The position numbers were made by a program, and so were the translations under genes. From Corynebacterium sp. ACRPH (GTDB lineage: Bacteria > Actinomycetota > Actinomycetes > Mycobacteriales > Mycobacteriaceae), in the NCBI RefSeq assembly GCF_022347285.1, contig NZ_JAKRND010000009.1:44343-108342 (forward strand): a stretch of DNA of 64,000 bases, given 5' to 3'. The notes below the pieces were generated by a model. The model was given only the letters and a program-made list of their open reading frames with translations, was not told where the DNA came from and did no database searches. This document shows, one piece after another, positions 56,352-64,000 of the stretch (position 1 is its first letter; each line of letters begins with the position of its first letter).

Positions 56352-57921
56352 CCCACCGCGCCTGCTGCGCCTGCTTATCCTGCTGCCCCTGCTGCTGACG
56401 GCGGGGCGGAAATTCCAGGCAGGCCTGGACCACCCAGGCGAAGATCGCCGCGAAGGCGAGCACCCACCACAGTGCGTACAAGCGATTGTTTCCGCCGCCG
56501 TCGAACATGAAGGTAACCCACATGCAGAACACGCTGGTGAGGTAGATGACCATGCGCGATTGGCTGGCCAGCACAACCAGCGCTAGGGGCGCGGTGTAGT
56601 ACCAAGGCAGCGTCACCGTGTTGAGCACGCAGGTGATCGCATAGGCGACGGCCATGCCGGTAAACGCGGTGCGCTCGTCATGGCGGAACAGCCACCAGCT
56701 GGCGACCAGACCGAGGAGCATCAGGGCGCTGCTGACCGGACGGATCGCATCCACCAGCACGTTGAAAGTCAGGTCGTCATTGATACGCGACAGCACGGGC
56801 TCCAACGAGGAGGCGAGGAAGGACGGCAGCGCCAGGGGGTTAATGACCTTGGAGTTGCCGGTAACTTCTGTGACCCAGCCCCACGTCTGATTGGTTAGGG
56901 CGGTCACGAGCGCCAGTACGCCTACACACGCCAGCACGCTGAGCAGACCCGCCCACACCAGCGTGCCGAAGCGGCGCCACGTATCGGCAAGGCGCAGCCA
57001 CCGAGCCTTGCCTGCGGAGTAGGGCAGGGGGCCTGCCAGTCGAGCAACCATGATCCAGACGACGAAGGGCAGGGCGATAAACGCCGTGGCCTTCAGCGCT
57101 GCCGCCACTCCAATCAGGGCCGATGCAGCCAGGCCGCCTGGAACCGGCTGCAGCTTCACCGCGCACAGGCAGCCGAGAAGTACCAGCGCCATCATCATGT
57201 TCTCGGTGTGCATACCGCCCACCAGGTGCAGCACGCTCAGGGGGTTGAACACGCCCAGCCAGACGGCAACGTCAGGCCGGATACCCAGATGTGTAGCGAG
57301 CTTCGCCACCGCCCAGGCCATCATCAGCACGGATGCGATGGAGAGCAGCTTAAAGGCGAAGATGCCGGCGGTGATGTTATCGCCGGTGACGGAAGTGATG
57401 GCCTGCCCCACGCCCATGTGCAGGGGGCCGTAGGGCGTGGTGGTGTTGCGCCAGTCGGCGCTGACCTCGAACAGCAGAGGGCCGGGGTTGGCCGCCGCGC
57501 CGACCTCGTAGGCGTTGAAGCCATCGCGGGCCAGGGTGCCTTGCATCAGGTAGGAGTAAATATCCCGCGACATCAGCGGTCCGGCCAGCACCAAGGGGCC
57601 GATCCAGGCGGCGACGGCGGAGCGGCGCAGCGGCTCACCGTGCACGAGGATATGCCGCCCGACGATGATCCAACTGAGCACCATCGCCGCCAAGGCGAAC
57701 CACATCACAACCGTCACCATGCCTGCGGCATGGCCGAAGGTAAAGGAGCTTAGGCCGATGACCTGCATGATGCCACCGCGCGAGCGCACGGCGCCGACGC
57801 TGTGGGAGGTGATCGTCAAAATGATGCTGCCGACGAGCCCCAGCCAGATAGCGCGGCTGTAGCCCACCGACTGCAGCCAGTAGCGAACCCGGTCCGCAAA
57901 GCTCTCCGCAGCCGCCGTCAC
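56251..57921 (-). CDS. mptA: Alpha-(1->6)-mannopyranosyltransferase MptA
   Basis: A 556-residue GT-C membrane glycosyltransferase with about thirteen helices. It elongates the alpha-1,6 mannan backbone of lipomannan using polyprenyl-phospho-mannose outside the membrane. The first long external loop has the catalytic Asp in GPLMSRDIYSYLMQGTLARDG, and TTPYGPLHMGVG follows. Position beside idsA and the Rv2175c-like gene supports MptA rather than MptB. The GTG start overlaps the crtI-like stop (GTGA), so it is translated in the same operon. The last 33 residues, Pro/Gly/Arg-rich, are antisense to the neighbour. Confidence 0.88.
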   Translation of the reverse strand: MTAAAESFADRVRYWLQSVGYSRAIWLGLVGSIILTITSHSVGAVRSRGGIMQVIGLSSFTFGHAAGMVTVVMWFALAAMVLSWIIVGRHILVHGEPLRRSAVAAWIGPLVLAGPLMSRDIYSYLMQGTLARDGFNAYEVGAAANPGPLLFEVSADWRNTTTPYGPLHMGVGQAITSVTGDNITAGIFAFKLLSIASVLMMAWAVAKLATHLGIRPDVAVWLGVFNPLSVLHLVGGMHTENMMMALVLLGCLCAVKLQPVPGGLAASALIGVAAALKATAFIALPFVVWIMVARLAGPLPYSAGKARWLRLADTWRRFGTLVWAGLLSVLACVGVLALVTALTNQTWGWVTEVTGNSKVINPLALPSFLASSLEPVLSRINDDLTFNVLVDAIRPVSSALMLLGLVASWWLFRHDERTAFTGMAVAYAITCVLNTVTLPWYYTAPLALVVLASQSRMVIYLTSVFCMWVTFMFDGGGNNRLYALWWVLAFAAIFAWVVQACLEFPPRRQQQGQQDKQAQQARWAIELPSPAPDASPRGQGGRAGHPPGAPAESRPQ

Positions 57922-59684
57922 AACACACCACCGCCGGTGATACGGCGGGCAGCCAACGCTCCGGAGAGGATGACGGTAGGCACACCCACTCCCGGCGTGG
58001 TCGAGGAACCGGCGAGCACCAGGTTGTCCACACCGAACGCGCGGGCATTTCGAGGCCGGAACGGGCCAGTCTGGGTGAAGGAATGCGCCAACGCGAACGG
58101 GGTGCCCGCGCCGAAACCGTGGTCGGCCTGCCACGAGGCCGGGGTATCCACCCGGGCGGTGCGGAAGTGCTCAGCAATACCCGTGTAGCCGCGGGCCTCC
58201 AGCATCTCCACAAGTTCCTGGACGTACGGGTCCGTGACGTTCTCCCAGTCGATATCTGCCGAACGGAGGTTCGGAGCCGGGGCGAGGATGCTCAATGGTT
58301 CAAAGGCGCTGGCCGGAGGAGACACGGCGTCACCCTCAAGTACACCGCCGAAGGTGCGGTCAGCAACAGATCGCGCCGGGCGAGTAAGCAGCAATGATGG
58401 GTCACTCATCAGCCTGCCGCGACCGTGCGGGGCGGTGATCTCGCGGAAGGTTTCGTCCCATGCCTCCCCGAAGCTGATGGTGTGGTGGCGCTGCGACTCC
58501 CAGCGGCGGGAAACGTCCGTCGGAATGCTGCCGTGGATCACCACCGCCGAGGGGGACCAACGCAGTGGGGCGACCTTGCGCCACACGCGGCGGGCGAAGG
58601 AGCGGGAAACCAGCCCGCTTTCCCGGCCGGAACGGGTGAGCAGCTCGCCTACCACCGGCAGATCCGGGGTGGCCACGACCGCATCGCACTCAATGTACTC
58701 GCCGGAACGGGTGCGCACGCCTGTGATGAGGTCCTCCGCGAAGTCTACGTGCTCGACCGCATCCGAAGTGATGATGCGCCCGCCGGCGGCCCGTAGTGCC
58801 GCGGCCATGACCTCCGGCACCTCGCTCATGGAAAAGTCCGGGTAGAACACTCCCATGGAGGTATCCATGTGTGAAATGACGGTGTAGACTGCGCGCGCGT
58901 TCTTTGGCGCTACACCTGCGTAGAGCGCCTGGAAGGTAAACAACCGCTGGAGTTCTGCGTCGGGGATGTGCCGTGCTGTGGTCTTGCCGAGGCTGCCGAA
59001 GGCGCCGAGGGAGCCGAGGTGGCCAAGGTCGGACGCCGCAGCGGGCGTGGACAGCAGATCCAGCGCACCGTCGAAGTCGGCGGCTAGGAAGTTCTCGAAG
59101 CTGGCGCTGAAGACATTCTGCGACCATTCCCGGTGGGTCAGATAACCGGCGGCCAGCTCGTCTGTGGCGGCGCGGTCCAGGCCCTTGGAATCCGCGAAGC
59201 GGCGGATCTCCGCCACCATCGCATCGCGGTCGGCGAAGACCTCGGCGTGGCGGCCGCTGGCAAACTGCGCGTGATAGGCCGGAGCCAGGCGCTGGGGAGC
59301 CCACGGGCGCTCCAGACCCAGCTGCTCGGCGGCGGCCTCGGAGCGTAAGTCGATGCCGACGGAGGCCACGGCGGATTCGACCAGGCCGGGCATCGTCAGC
59401 ACGGTGGCGCCGGTATCGGCCACGAAGTCCCCGTGTGCGCTGGTCAGCTGCTCGCTACGGCAACGGCCACCCACGGCGTTGGCGGCCTCGATGACGGTGA
59501 CCTCGCGCCCCGCGGAACGCAACCGCAGGGCGGCGGAAAGCCCGGCCAGTCCGGCGCCGATCACAACTACGCGCTCGCCGTTGCCGGGCAGGCGCTTGCG
59601 CATCGTGGGGCGCGTCATGGGTACCAAGGGGCTGGGCAGGCTCAGGTGACGGCGACCGTCGGCAGAGCGGGTGGATAGCTTCAT
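57918..59684 (-). CDS. crtI: Phytoene desaturase-like FAD oxidoreductase (CrtI family)
   Basis: A 588-residue flavoprotein of the CrtI/CrtISO family. The dinucleotide-binding motif is RVVVIGAGLAGLSAALRLRSAG (about residues 38-59), followed by VIEAANAVGGRCRSE. The C-terminal carotenoid-oxidoreductase signature is NLVLAGSSTTPGVGVPTVILSGALAARRI. CrtI enzymes desaturate or isomerise polyisoprenoids. No phytoene synthase is present in the window. The ATG directly follows the idsA stop (TAAATG) with GGAGG upstream, and the stop overlaps mptA, so it is locked into this operon. Its substrate may be a C40 carotenoid made elsewhere or a prenyl lipid; this is inference. Confidence 0.85.
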   Translation of the reverse strand: MKLSTRSADGRRHLSLPSPLVPMTRPTMRKRLPGNGERVVVIGAGLAGLSAALRLRSAGREVTVIEAANAVGGRCRSEQLTSAHGDFVADTGATVLTMPGLVESAVASVGIDLRSEAAAEQLGLERPWAPQRLAPAYHAQFASGRHAEVFADRDAMVAEIRRFADSKGLDRAATDELAAGYLTHREWSQNVFSASFENFLAADFDGALDLLSTPAAASDLGHLGSLGAFGSLGKTTARHIPDAELQRLFTFQALYAGVAPKNARAVYTVISHMDTSMGVFYPDFSMSEVPEVMAAALRAAGGRIITSDAVEHVDFAEDLITGVRTRSGEYIECDAVVATPDLPVVGELLTRSGRESGLVSRSFARRVWRKVAPLRWSPSAVVIHGSIPTDVSRRWESQRHHTISFGEAWDETFREITAPHGRGRLMSDPSLLLTRPARSVADRTFGGVLEGDAVSPPASAFEPLSILAPAPNLRSADIDWENVTDPYVQELVEMLEARGYTGIAEHFRTARVDTPASWQADHGFGAGTPFALAHSFTQTGPFRPRNARAFGVDNLVLAGSSTTPGVGVPTVILSGALAARRITGGGVL

Positions 59685-60815
59685 TTAAAACCTCCGGTGC
59701 GTTAGTTCTTCCGCCAGCTGGGTCAGCTCCGCGGTGATGTCGGTGCCCAGACCACCAGCTTGCAGGGAGTCGATGGCCCGCTGCGTGCGCGCCTCGATCA
59801 GCTTTTCCACCTCGGCCTGCGCGCCCGTGTCGTAGATGATGTCGCGGAGGCGTTCGATGTCCGCCTCCGCGGACTGCGCGCCCTTGCCGAGCCCTTCGCG
59901 TAGGGCTGCGACCTGGGATTCGTCGCCCCGCTGCAATGCCTCGTTGATAAGGGTGGTGCGCTTGCCGGTGCGCAGATCATCGCCGGAGGGCTTGCCGGTG
60001 ACCTCCGGATCGCCGAACACTCCCAACTGATCGTCGCGCAGCTGGAAGGCCTCGCCGATGTCCTGGCCCACAGTGCGGAGCATGGTCTGAGTCTGTTCGT
60101 TGGCGCCCGCCAGCGCGGCGCCGATGTGCAGCGGGCGGGCGACGGTGTAGGAGGCCGTCTTGTACTTGATCACGGCAAAGGAATCGGCGACGTCCTCGCT
60201 GCCGTTGGCTTCCAGGGCGATGTCCAGGATCTGACCGGCGATCACCTCGGTGCGCATTGCCCGCCAGGCTGGGCGCGCCCGCTGTAGCGCGGTGGTGCTC
60301 AGCCCCGAGCCGTTGTACAGGTCGTCCGCCCAGGCGAAGGCGAGGTCGCCGATGAGGATTGCCTGGCTGACCCCGTAGTGCTCGGAGGAACCCAGCCAGC
60401 CGCGTTCGCTGTGCTTCGATTCGAAGGTGCGGTGGGCGGTGGGGAAGCCGCGCCGGGTATCGGAGCGGTCAATGATGTCGTCGTGGATGAGGGCGCAGGC
60501 CTGGATGAACTCGAAGGCAGACAGTGCGTTCAGAATGGCGCCCTGGTCGATGCCTGCAGCTGGCGATGAACCGCCGCCGCCTTCGAGCGCCGCGCGGATG
60601 CCGGCCCAGGCGAAGGTCGGGCGGACGCGCTTGCCTCCATTGACGATGAAGTCGCGCAGCACCGTGATGGCACCGCTGACGAGGGAGCCGATGTGGGAGA
60701 ACTCCTCTTGGGAGCGGCTCAGGTACTCCTTTAGTTGGGCATCGACGGCGGACGGAACTGCGGACAGTGGGGAATCGAGGCGCCAGGGGTGCGCGGCCAG
60801 CTCATCGGTACTCAT
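59685..60815 (-). CDS. idsA: Polyprenyl (geranylgeranyl-type) diphosphate synthase
   Basis: A 376-residue trans-prenyltransferase condensing isopentenyl diphosphate onto allylic diphosphates. The first Asp-rich motif is IHDDIIDRSDTRRG (DDxxD-like, about residue 113) and the second is LRDDQLGVFGD (about residue 258). The residues before the first motif (FEFIQACALIHDD) set product length, consistent with GGPP or somewhat longer chains, but cannot decide it. Orthologues are IdsA of C. glutamicum and IdsA2 (Rv2173). It heads an idsA-crtI-mptA operon. Its ATG is 186 bases from metF, divergently oriented. Confidence 0.92.
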   Translation of the reverse strand: MSTDELAAHPWRLDSPLSAVPSAVDAQLKEYLSRSQEEFSHIGSLVSGAITVLRDFIVNGGKRVRPTFAWAGIRAALEGGGGSSPAAGIDQGAILNALSAFEFIQACALIHDDIIDRSDTRRGFPTAHRTFESKHSERGWLGSSEHYGVSQAILIGDLAFAWADDLYNGSGLSTTALQRARPAWRAMRTEVIAGQILDIALEANGSEDVADSFAVIKYKTASYTVARPLHIGAALAGANEQTQTMLRTVGQDIGEAFQLRDDQLGVFGDPEVTGKPSGDDLRTGKRTTLINEALQRGDESQVAALREGLGKGAQSAEADIERLRDIIYDTGAQAEVEKLIEARTQRAIDSLQAGGLGTDITAELTQLAEELTHRRF

Positions 60816-60971
60816 GGCTCTCTATTCTAAGGGCTCGCGCGACAAGTGCGAGCAACGGTAGTGCTGGGATGACGCCACCGTGGCGGGCGGGTGGCACGGG
60901 GCAGCGAACGGACAGGCCGCGGGGGTGATTGCGCGCAGGGAAAATACCAAATGTAGACCAAAGCCTTGAAA

Positions 60972-60987
60972 TGGACAGCTCTGTCTA
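60972..60987. promoter_or_regulatory. McbR-like operator at the metF promoter
   Basis: TGGAC-AGCTCT-GTCTA matches the corynebacterial McbR consensus TAGAC-N6-GTCTA at nine of ten positions. It directly abuts the TATGAT -10 box, so binding would block transcription. McbR represses methionine and sulfur genes. Confidence 0.55.
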
Positions 60988-60993
60988 TATGAT
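60988..60993 (+). promoter_or_regulatory. -10 box of leaderless metF transcript
   Basis: TATGAT ends eight bases before the metF ATG, without a Shine-Dalgarno sequence. Confidence 0.5.
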
Positions 60994-61001
60994 CTTTGGG
61001 T

Positions 61002-61970
61002 ATGGCTAGTATCCGCAGGCAGGTTGCCGTATCCCAGTCCCTTTCGCTCTACACTCCCGGGCGCGTTCCGTTCTCCGTGGAGTTCATGCCGCCGCGCGAT
61101 GACGCGGCCGAAGAGCGTCTGTGGAACGCAGCCGAGGCATTCCACGACCTCGGTGTGAGCTTCGCCTCGGTAACTTATGGCGCCGGCGGCAGCACTCGCG
61201 AGCGCACCCTGCGTGTCGCCGAGCGCCTAGGTACTAAGCCGCTGACAACCCTGGTGCACATGACGCTGGTGCAGCACACCAAGGAAGAGCTGCAAGACAT
61301 GCTGCGCACCTATGCCTCGCTGGGGCTGACGAACCTGCTGGCGCTGCGCGGCGACCCGCCGGGGGATCCAAACGCCGAATGGGTGCCCACCCCCGGTGGT
61401 TTGAACTACGCCAGTGAGCTGATCGAAATGATCCGCGAAATGCCCGAATGCGCCGACTTCGACATCGGCATCGCCAGCTTCCCGGAAGGCCACTACCGCA
61501 CGGGATCTTTGGAGCAGGACACGGAATACACTCTGGTCAAGCTCCGCGCCGGAGCACAGTACTCGATCACGCAGATGTTCTTCGACGTGGACCACTACCT
61601 GCGCTTGCGCGATCGCCTGGCGAAGGCGGATCCGGAGCACGGCCAGAAGCCGATCATCCCGGGGCTGATGCCGATTACCTCTCTGCGGAGTGTGCGCCGC
61701 CAGATGGAGCTGGCGGGTGCTGCTCTGCCACCGAAGCTGGAGAAGCGCCTGCTGGATGCGGCAGCCGGGGACGAGGTCGCCAACCGCGACGCCATCCGCG
61801 AGGTCGGCATCGAGGTGACCACTGAGATGGCCGAGCGTCTCATTGCCGAGGGAGTTCCGGACCTGCACTTCATGACGATGAATAACGTGCGCGCCACCCA
61901 GGAGGTCCTGCATAACCTGGGCATGGCTCCGGCATGGGGGCCGGGGCTGGGTCACGACATGGTGCGCTAG
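61002..61970 (+). CDS. metF: 5,10-methylenetetrahydrofolate reductase
   Basis: A 322-residue FAD-dependent MTHF reductase making 5-methyl-THF for methionine synthesis. Conserved parts are FSVEFMPPRDDAAEERLW at the start of the barrel, SVTYGAGGSTRERTL, NLLALRGDPPGD, FDIGIASFPEGHYRT, AQYSITQMFFDVDHY and PGLMPITSL. A leaderless ATG (MASIRRQVAVSQSLS) is likely. The McbR-like box at its promoter suggests repression when methionine or S-adenosylhomocysteine is plentiful. Synteny is with Rv2172c and the C. glutamicum metF locus near idsA. Confidence 0.95.
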   Translation: MASIRRQVAVSQSLSLYTPGRVPFSVEFMPPRDDAAEERLWNAAEAFHDLGVSFASVTYGAGGSTRERTLRVAERLGTKPLTTLVHMTLVQHTKEELQDMLRTYASLGLTNLLALRGDPPGDPNAEWVPTPGGLNYASELIEMIREMPECADFDIGIASFPEGHYRTGSLEQDTEYTLVKLRAGAQYSITQMFFDVDHYLRLRDRLAKADPEHGQKPIIPGLMPITSLRSVRRQMELAGAALPPKLEKRLLDAAAGDEVANRDAIREVGIEVTTEMAERLIAEGVPDLHFMTMNNVRATQEVLHNLGMAPAWGPGLGHDMVR

Positions 61971-62002
61971 CCACAGGCGCACTCGACGCTAGGAGTGGCC
62001 CG

Positions 62003-62635
62003 TTAGCTGCGCTTGCGTTGCAGAATTCCGAACGGCCGGGGGTCCGCCGGGAACTTAAAATTCCGCAGCACATCGGTAAACCCGGCCTTGCGATAAAGCT
62101 GCCAGGCCGCGTTGGCCTCGCCTTCCACCTCGGGCGTGGAGAGCATCACCGTGTTCTGAGGTGTTCGCTCTAGCAGGTCGTTCAGGATTGTGGTGCCGAC
62201 GCCCTCACCTTGCGCCGGCGGGAGTACATGTATTTCGGATAATTCGGCGTAGGCGTGCAGTATCCGGGTGGCCTCCGCACGGGAGTGTCCGTTAAGCACT
62301 AGACCGCGGGCGACTTGGCGATACCACCAGGTGTTGGGGGAGCCACGGAAGGTAAAACCGATGCCCACGCAGCGCTGGCGGGCGTTGCCCGGATCCGGCT
62401 GTTCCTCCGCGCGATGTAGGAGTGCCATGCTGCAAGTGAAGTCCGGTTGGGATCCGTTGTAAAACCACAGAGACTTGCGCTGGGGGTGCGTCTCGTTTGG
62501 ATAGTCCATGGCCGCAAGGTGAATATCGATGAGCTCGTCGAGCCGAGTGATGAAGTGGCGATTGGTGGCGGGAACCACGGACACGCGCATGGGGGAATCG
62601 GCGGCGGGGGGTGTGCGGGGCGTGTCCTGGGGCAT
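62003..62635 (-). CDS. GNAT-family N-acetyltransferase
   Basis: A 210-residue GNAT protein. The acetyl-CoA-binding motif A appears as LSEIHVLPPAQGEGVGTTILNDLL (about residues 130-153), and the C-terminal strands are VMLSTPEVEGEANAAWQLYRKAGFTDVLRNF. A Pro-rich disordered N-terminus precedes the domain, so an internal start (MRVSVVPATNRHF) is possible. The orthologue by position is Rv2170, an acetyltransferase reported to act on lysine or small amines. It converges on metF and is divergent from the HEPN gene. Confidence 0.85.
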   Translation of the reverse strand: MPQDTPRTPPAADSPMRVSVVPATNRHFITRLDELIDIHLAAMDYPNETHPQRKSLWFYNGSQPDFTCSMALLHRAEEQPDPGNARQRCVGIGFTFRGSPNTWWYRQVARGLVLNGHSRAEATRILHAYAELSEIHVLPPAQGEGVGTTILNDLLERTPQNTVMLSTPEVEGEANAAWQLYRKAGFTDVLRNFKFPADPRPFGILQRKRS

Positions 62636-62824
62636 GGCTTCAATAGTGCCACTGCTGGGGGAGGCGATGGAGGAAGATTGGCGCGAAAGATGACGATTAG
62701 AACATATGTTCTATTTTGAGTCTTGTTTTCGGTGATATGTCCGAGGCGCTTCCTAGGGTGAGGCCTAACGGTCAAGACGATAGGCCAACAAAGCGATAGG
62801 CCAAGAGAATAAGGGGACGAGACG

Positions 62825-63259
62825 ATGGACGAGAACATTCAGGCCCAACCCAAGCAGCTGGGGGCGCGGGCTCGTTACAGTCGCAGTCGCGGGGTGCGGG
62901 GGTTCCTGGACGAGGCGGAGCGCCAATTGGAGCTATCTCGATCGGAACTACGTGAGCCCGAGGCGATCGTCTATGCCTATCGAGCTGCCTTGCGGGCGGC
63001 GGGTGCTTTGATTGAGTGGGAGATGGCCACGCGAAAGCGTCGACCTTCCGGGAGTGCGTGGGTGAAGCTGCGGGTTTTGCGCCCCGACTTGGAGGATTGG
63101 GCAGAGACTTTTGAAGTACACGCACGGGTAGCAAGCAGGGCGGGGTTGGGGCTTAATCGAGGGCTGCCCGAGAATGCGCGTGGCACGATCTATCGCGATG
63201 CTTGCGATCTGGTGGACCTTGCCCGCGGGGTAGTGAACTACCTGCCGGAGGTTGCCTAG
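62825..63259 (+). CDS. SAV_6107-family HEPN protein
   Basis: A 144-residue helical protein matching SAV_6107-type HEPN proteins. The N-terminal part has FLDEAERQLELSRSELREPEAIVYAYRAALRAAGALIEWEMA. A basic loop (TRKRRPSGSAWVKLRVLRPDLEDWAETF) and a helical end (IYRDACDLVDLARGVVNYLPEVA) follow. HEPN folds often act in RNA cleavage or nucleotide binding, but the RX4-6H ribonuclease motif is not evident here. The conserved position beside metF and upstream of the division cluster suggests a housekeeping role. Confidence 0.8.
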   Translation: MDENIQAQPKQLGARARYSRSRGVRGFLDEAERQLELSRSELREPEAIVYAYRAALRAAGALIEWEMATRKRRPSGSAWVKLRVLRPDLEDWAETFEVHARVASRAGLGLNRGLPENARGTIYRDACDLVDLARGVVNYLPEVA

Positions 63260-63399
63260 ATCGAAAGCGGGCATTGTTTGAAAACCGCAGGTTGATGTAG
63301 GGTGGATGGGTGAGAAGTGGGCGGAGCTCGCCCGGGCTGGAAACTTTCTTTACGTCTTAAGCGTTAGGAAGAATAGCCGCAAACATTTGGGAGGTCGCG

Positions 63400-63810
63400 A
63401 TGGCTCTATCGGAGCAAGAGCAGAGGATGCTCGCGGAGATCGAACGGGCGTTGATCGCCGAGGATCCGCGCTTGGCAAAGCAGGCTTCCAGTAGCGGCGA
63501 ACAGACGATCAGCTTCAACATCCGCTCGATTGCGCTCATTGTCCTTGGCCTTGCGGTGATGGTTGGCGGCATTGCCGCGGCTCAGCTCTCGCTGTGGTTC
63601 GTGGCGCTGAGTGTGCTCGGGTTCCTGATCATGTTTGGCGGCGGCCTTCTGGCATTCCAGTCCAACGATGATCCGGAGACTGCGGCCATCAAGCGCTCCA
63701 AGTCTTCCAAGAGCGGCAAGCCCGGTGTGGCGAAGAAGGCTGGCTCGGGCCACTCCGGTGGCATCGGCGACAAGATGGAAGATAGCTTCCGTCGCCGCTT
63801 CGAGCGCTAG
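63400..63810 (+). CDS. DUF3040 membrane protein
   Basis: A 136-residue DUF3040 protein (Rv2169c-like). The invariant N-terminus MALSEQEQRMLAEIERALIAEDPRLAKQ is followed by two membrane helices (about residues 45-64 and 68-88). A basic, Gly/Ser-rich cytoplasmic tail comes next, ending MEDSFRRRFER. The function is unknown. In actinobacteria it commonly precedes mraZ and the dcw division/wall cluster, which probably lies just beyond the window. GGGAGG lies upstream of the ATG, and a strong terminator follows. Confidence 0.9.
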   Translation: MALSEQEQRMLAEIERALIAEDPRLAKQASSSGEQTISFNIRSIALIVLGLAVMVGGIAAAQLSLWFVALSVLGFLIMFGGGLLAFQSNDDPETAAIKRSKSSKSGKPGVAKKAGSGHSGGIGDKMEDSFRRRFER

Positions 63811-63841
63811 GTCAAGCCCGCTAGTTAGATCTAACTTCAGG

Positions 63842-63878
63842 AACCACCGTCCTCCATGCATGGAGGACGGTGGTTTTG
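63842..63878 (+). terminator. Intrinsic terminator after DUF3040 gene
   Basis: Bases 63842-63875 are a perfect 34-base palindrome (AACCACCGTCCTCCATG and its complement), followed by TTTG. It insulates the downstream region. Confidence 0.88.
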
Positions 63879-63901
63879 TGGGTTAAGTGACAAAAAGTGT
63901 G

Positions 63902-63978
63902 TCTGATTTTTCAGCATATCTGCTGATCAGACTATGTAAACCGGGCTTGAATAAGGTTCCAAACCTTATTCGGGCCCG
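63902..63978 (+). promoter_or_regulatory. Structured leader at window end, probably upstream of mraZ
   Basis: Two dyads lie in tandem. In the first (63902-63931), TCTGAT...ATCAGA encloses CAGC-atatct-GCTG. The second is a 17-bp stem with two G:U pairs (63942-63958 with 63962-63978, CCA loop) followed by ATTTTCC, which is terminator-like. No gene is visible before the edge, so an attenuator or operator for the next operon is possible. Confidence 0.5.
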
Positions 63979-64000
63979 ATTTTCCTTCAATCCACCGGAA

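Overview
The window reads as a chromosomal segment of a Corynebacterium (high-GC Gram-positive, mycolic-acid lineage). This rests on gene content and order. The runs lipA-lipB-aceF-pepB-ilvE, ltsA...ctaCF-trpD-ctaE-qcrCAB-nlpC-nlpC-pimB-glk-plsC and aroG-pknL-Rv2175c-like-mptA-idsA-metF match what I recall of Corynebacterium glutamicum, and in part Mycobacterium tuberculosis Rv2169c-Rv2220. Many starts are GTG, and several starts sit 5-8 bases after a -10 hexamer, the spacing of leaderless transcripts. No tRNA, rRNA, CRISPR array, insertion sequence or prophage was seen. The species cannot be named from the sequence.

Layout. 1-6.9 kb: membrane proteins (YkvI-like carrier, DUF421 protein, YhgE/Pip protein with a degenerate ABC ATPase, DHA2-type MFS exporter). 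6.9-16.2 kb: an accessory island with visibly more A+T-rich genes. It holds an unrecognised 637-residue protein with two C-terminal membrane helices, a small carboxymuconolactone-decarboxylase-like gene, and a complete type I Wadjet (JetABCD/MksFEBG) anti-plasmid operon. 16.2-17.7 kb: a frameshifted VIT1/CCC1-type metal transporter and a small lipoprotein. 17.9-31.7 kb: glutamine synthetase, RDD and DUF4191 proteins, the lipoate genes lipA and lipB, a three-lipoyl-domain E2 acyltransferase, leucyl aminopeptidase, ilvE, a cobT with altered catalytic residues, DUF3043 and an A-type Fe-S carrier.

31.8-43.7 kb: LtsA/AsnB amidotransferase, pyruvate:quinone oxidoreductase, and the cytochrome bc1-aa3 branch (ctaC, ctaF, ctaE, qcrC, qcrA, qcrB) with trpD in between. 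Pyruvate oxidation by Pqo would feed menaquinol to the bc1-aa3 supercomplex encoded next door. 43.7-53.3 kb: an exonuclease, two NlpC/P60 cell-wall endopeptidases behind a long structured leader with a perfect GlxR-type site, PimB' mannosyltransferase, ROK glucokinase, PlsC-type and type-3 acyltransferases, an exoribonuclease and class II DAHP synthase. 53.3-64 kb: Ser/Thr kinase PknL with five PASTA domains, its likely DNA-binding substrate, an idsA-crtI-mptA operon joining isoprenoid synthesis to lipomannan elongation, metF behind an McbR-like box, a GNAT enzyme, a SAV_6107-type HEPN protein and DUF3040. The window ends in a structured leader that probably precedes mraZ and the division/cell-wall cluster.

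The most notable observations are: the unknown membrane protein beside Wadjet; an ABC ATPase whose Walker A lysine and Walker B glutamate are both replaced; a CobT with E-to-Q and E-to-D changes at catalytic positions; a crtI-like oxidoreductase inside the idsA-mptA operon; a 23-bp perfect inverted-repeat element next to a 31-bp palindromic minisatellite; and a recurring T-rich KTGACGCCC motif between genes.
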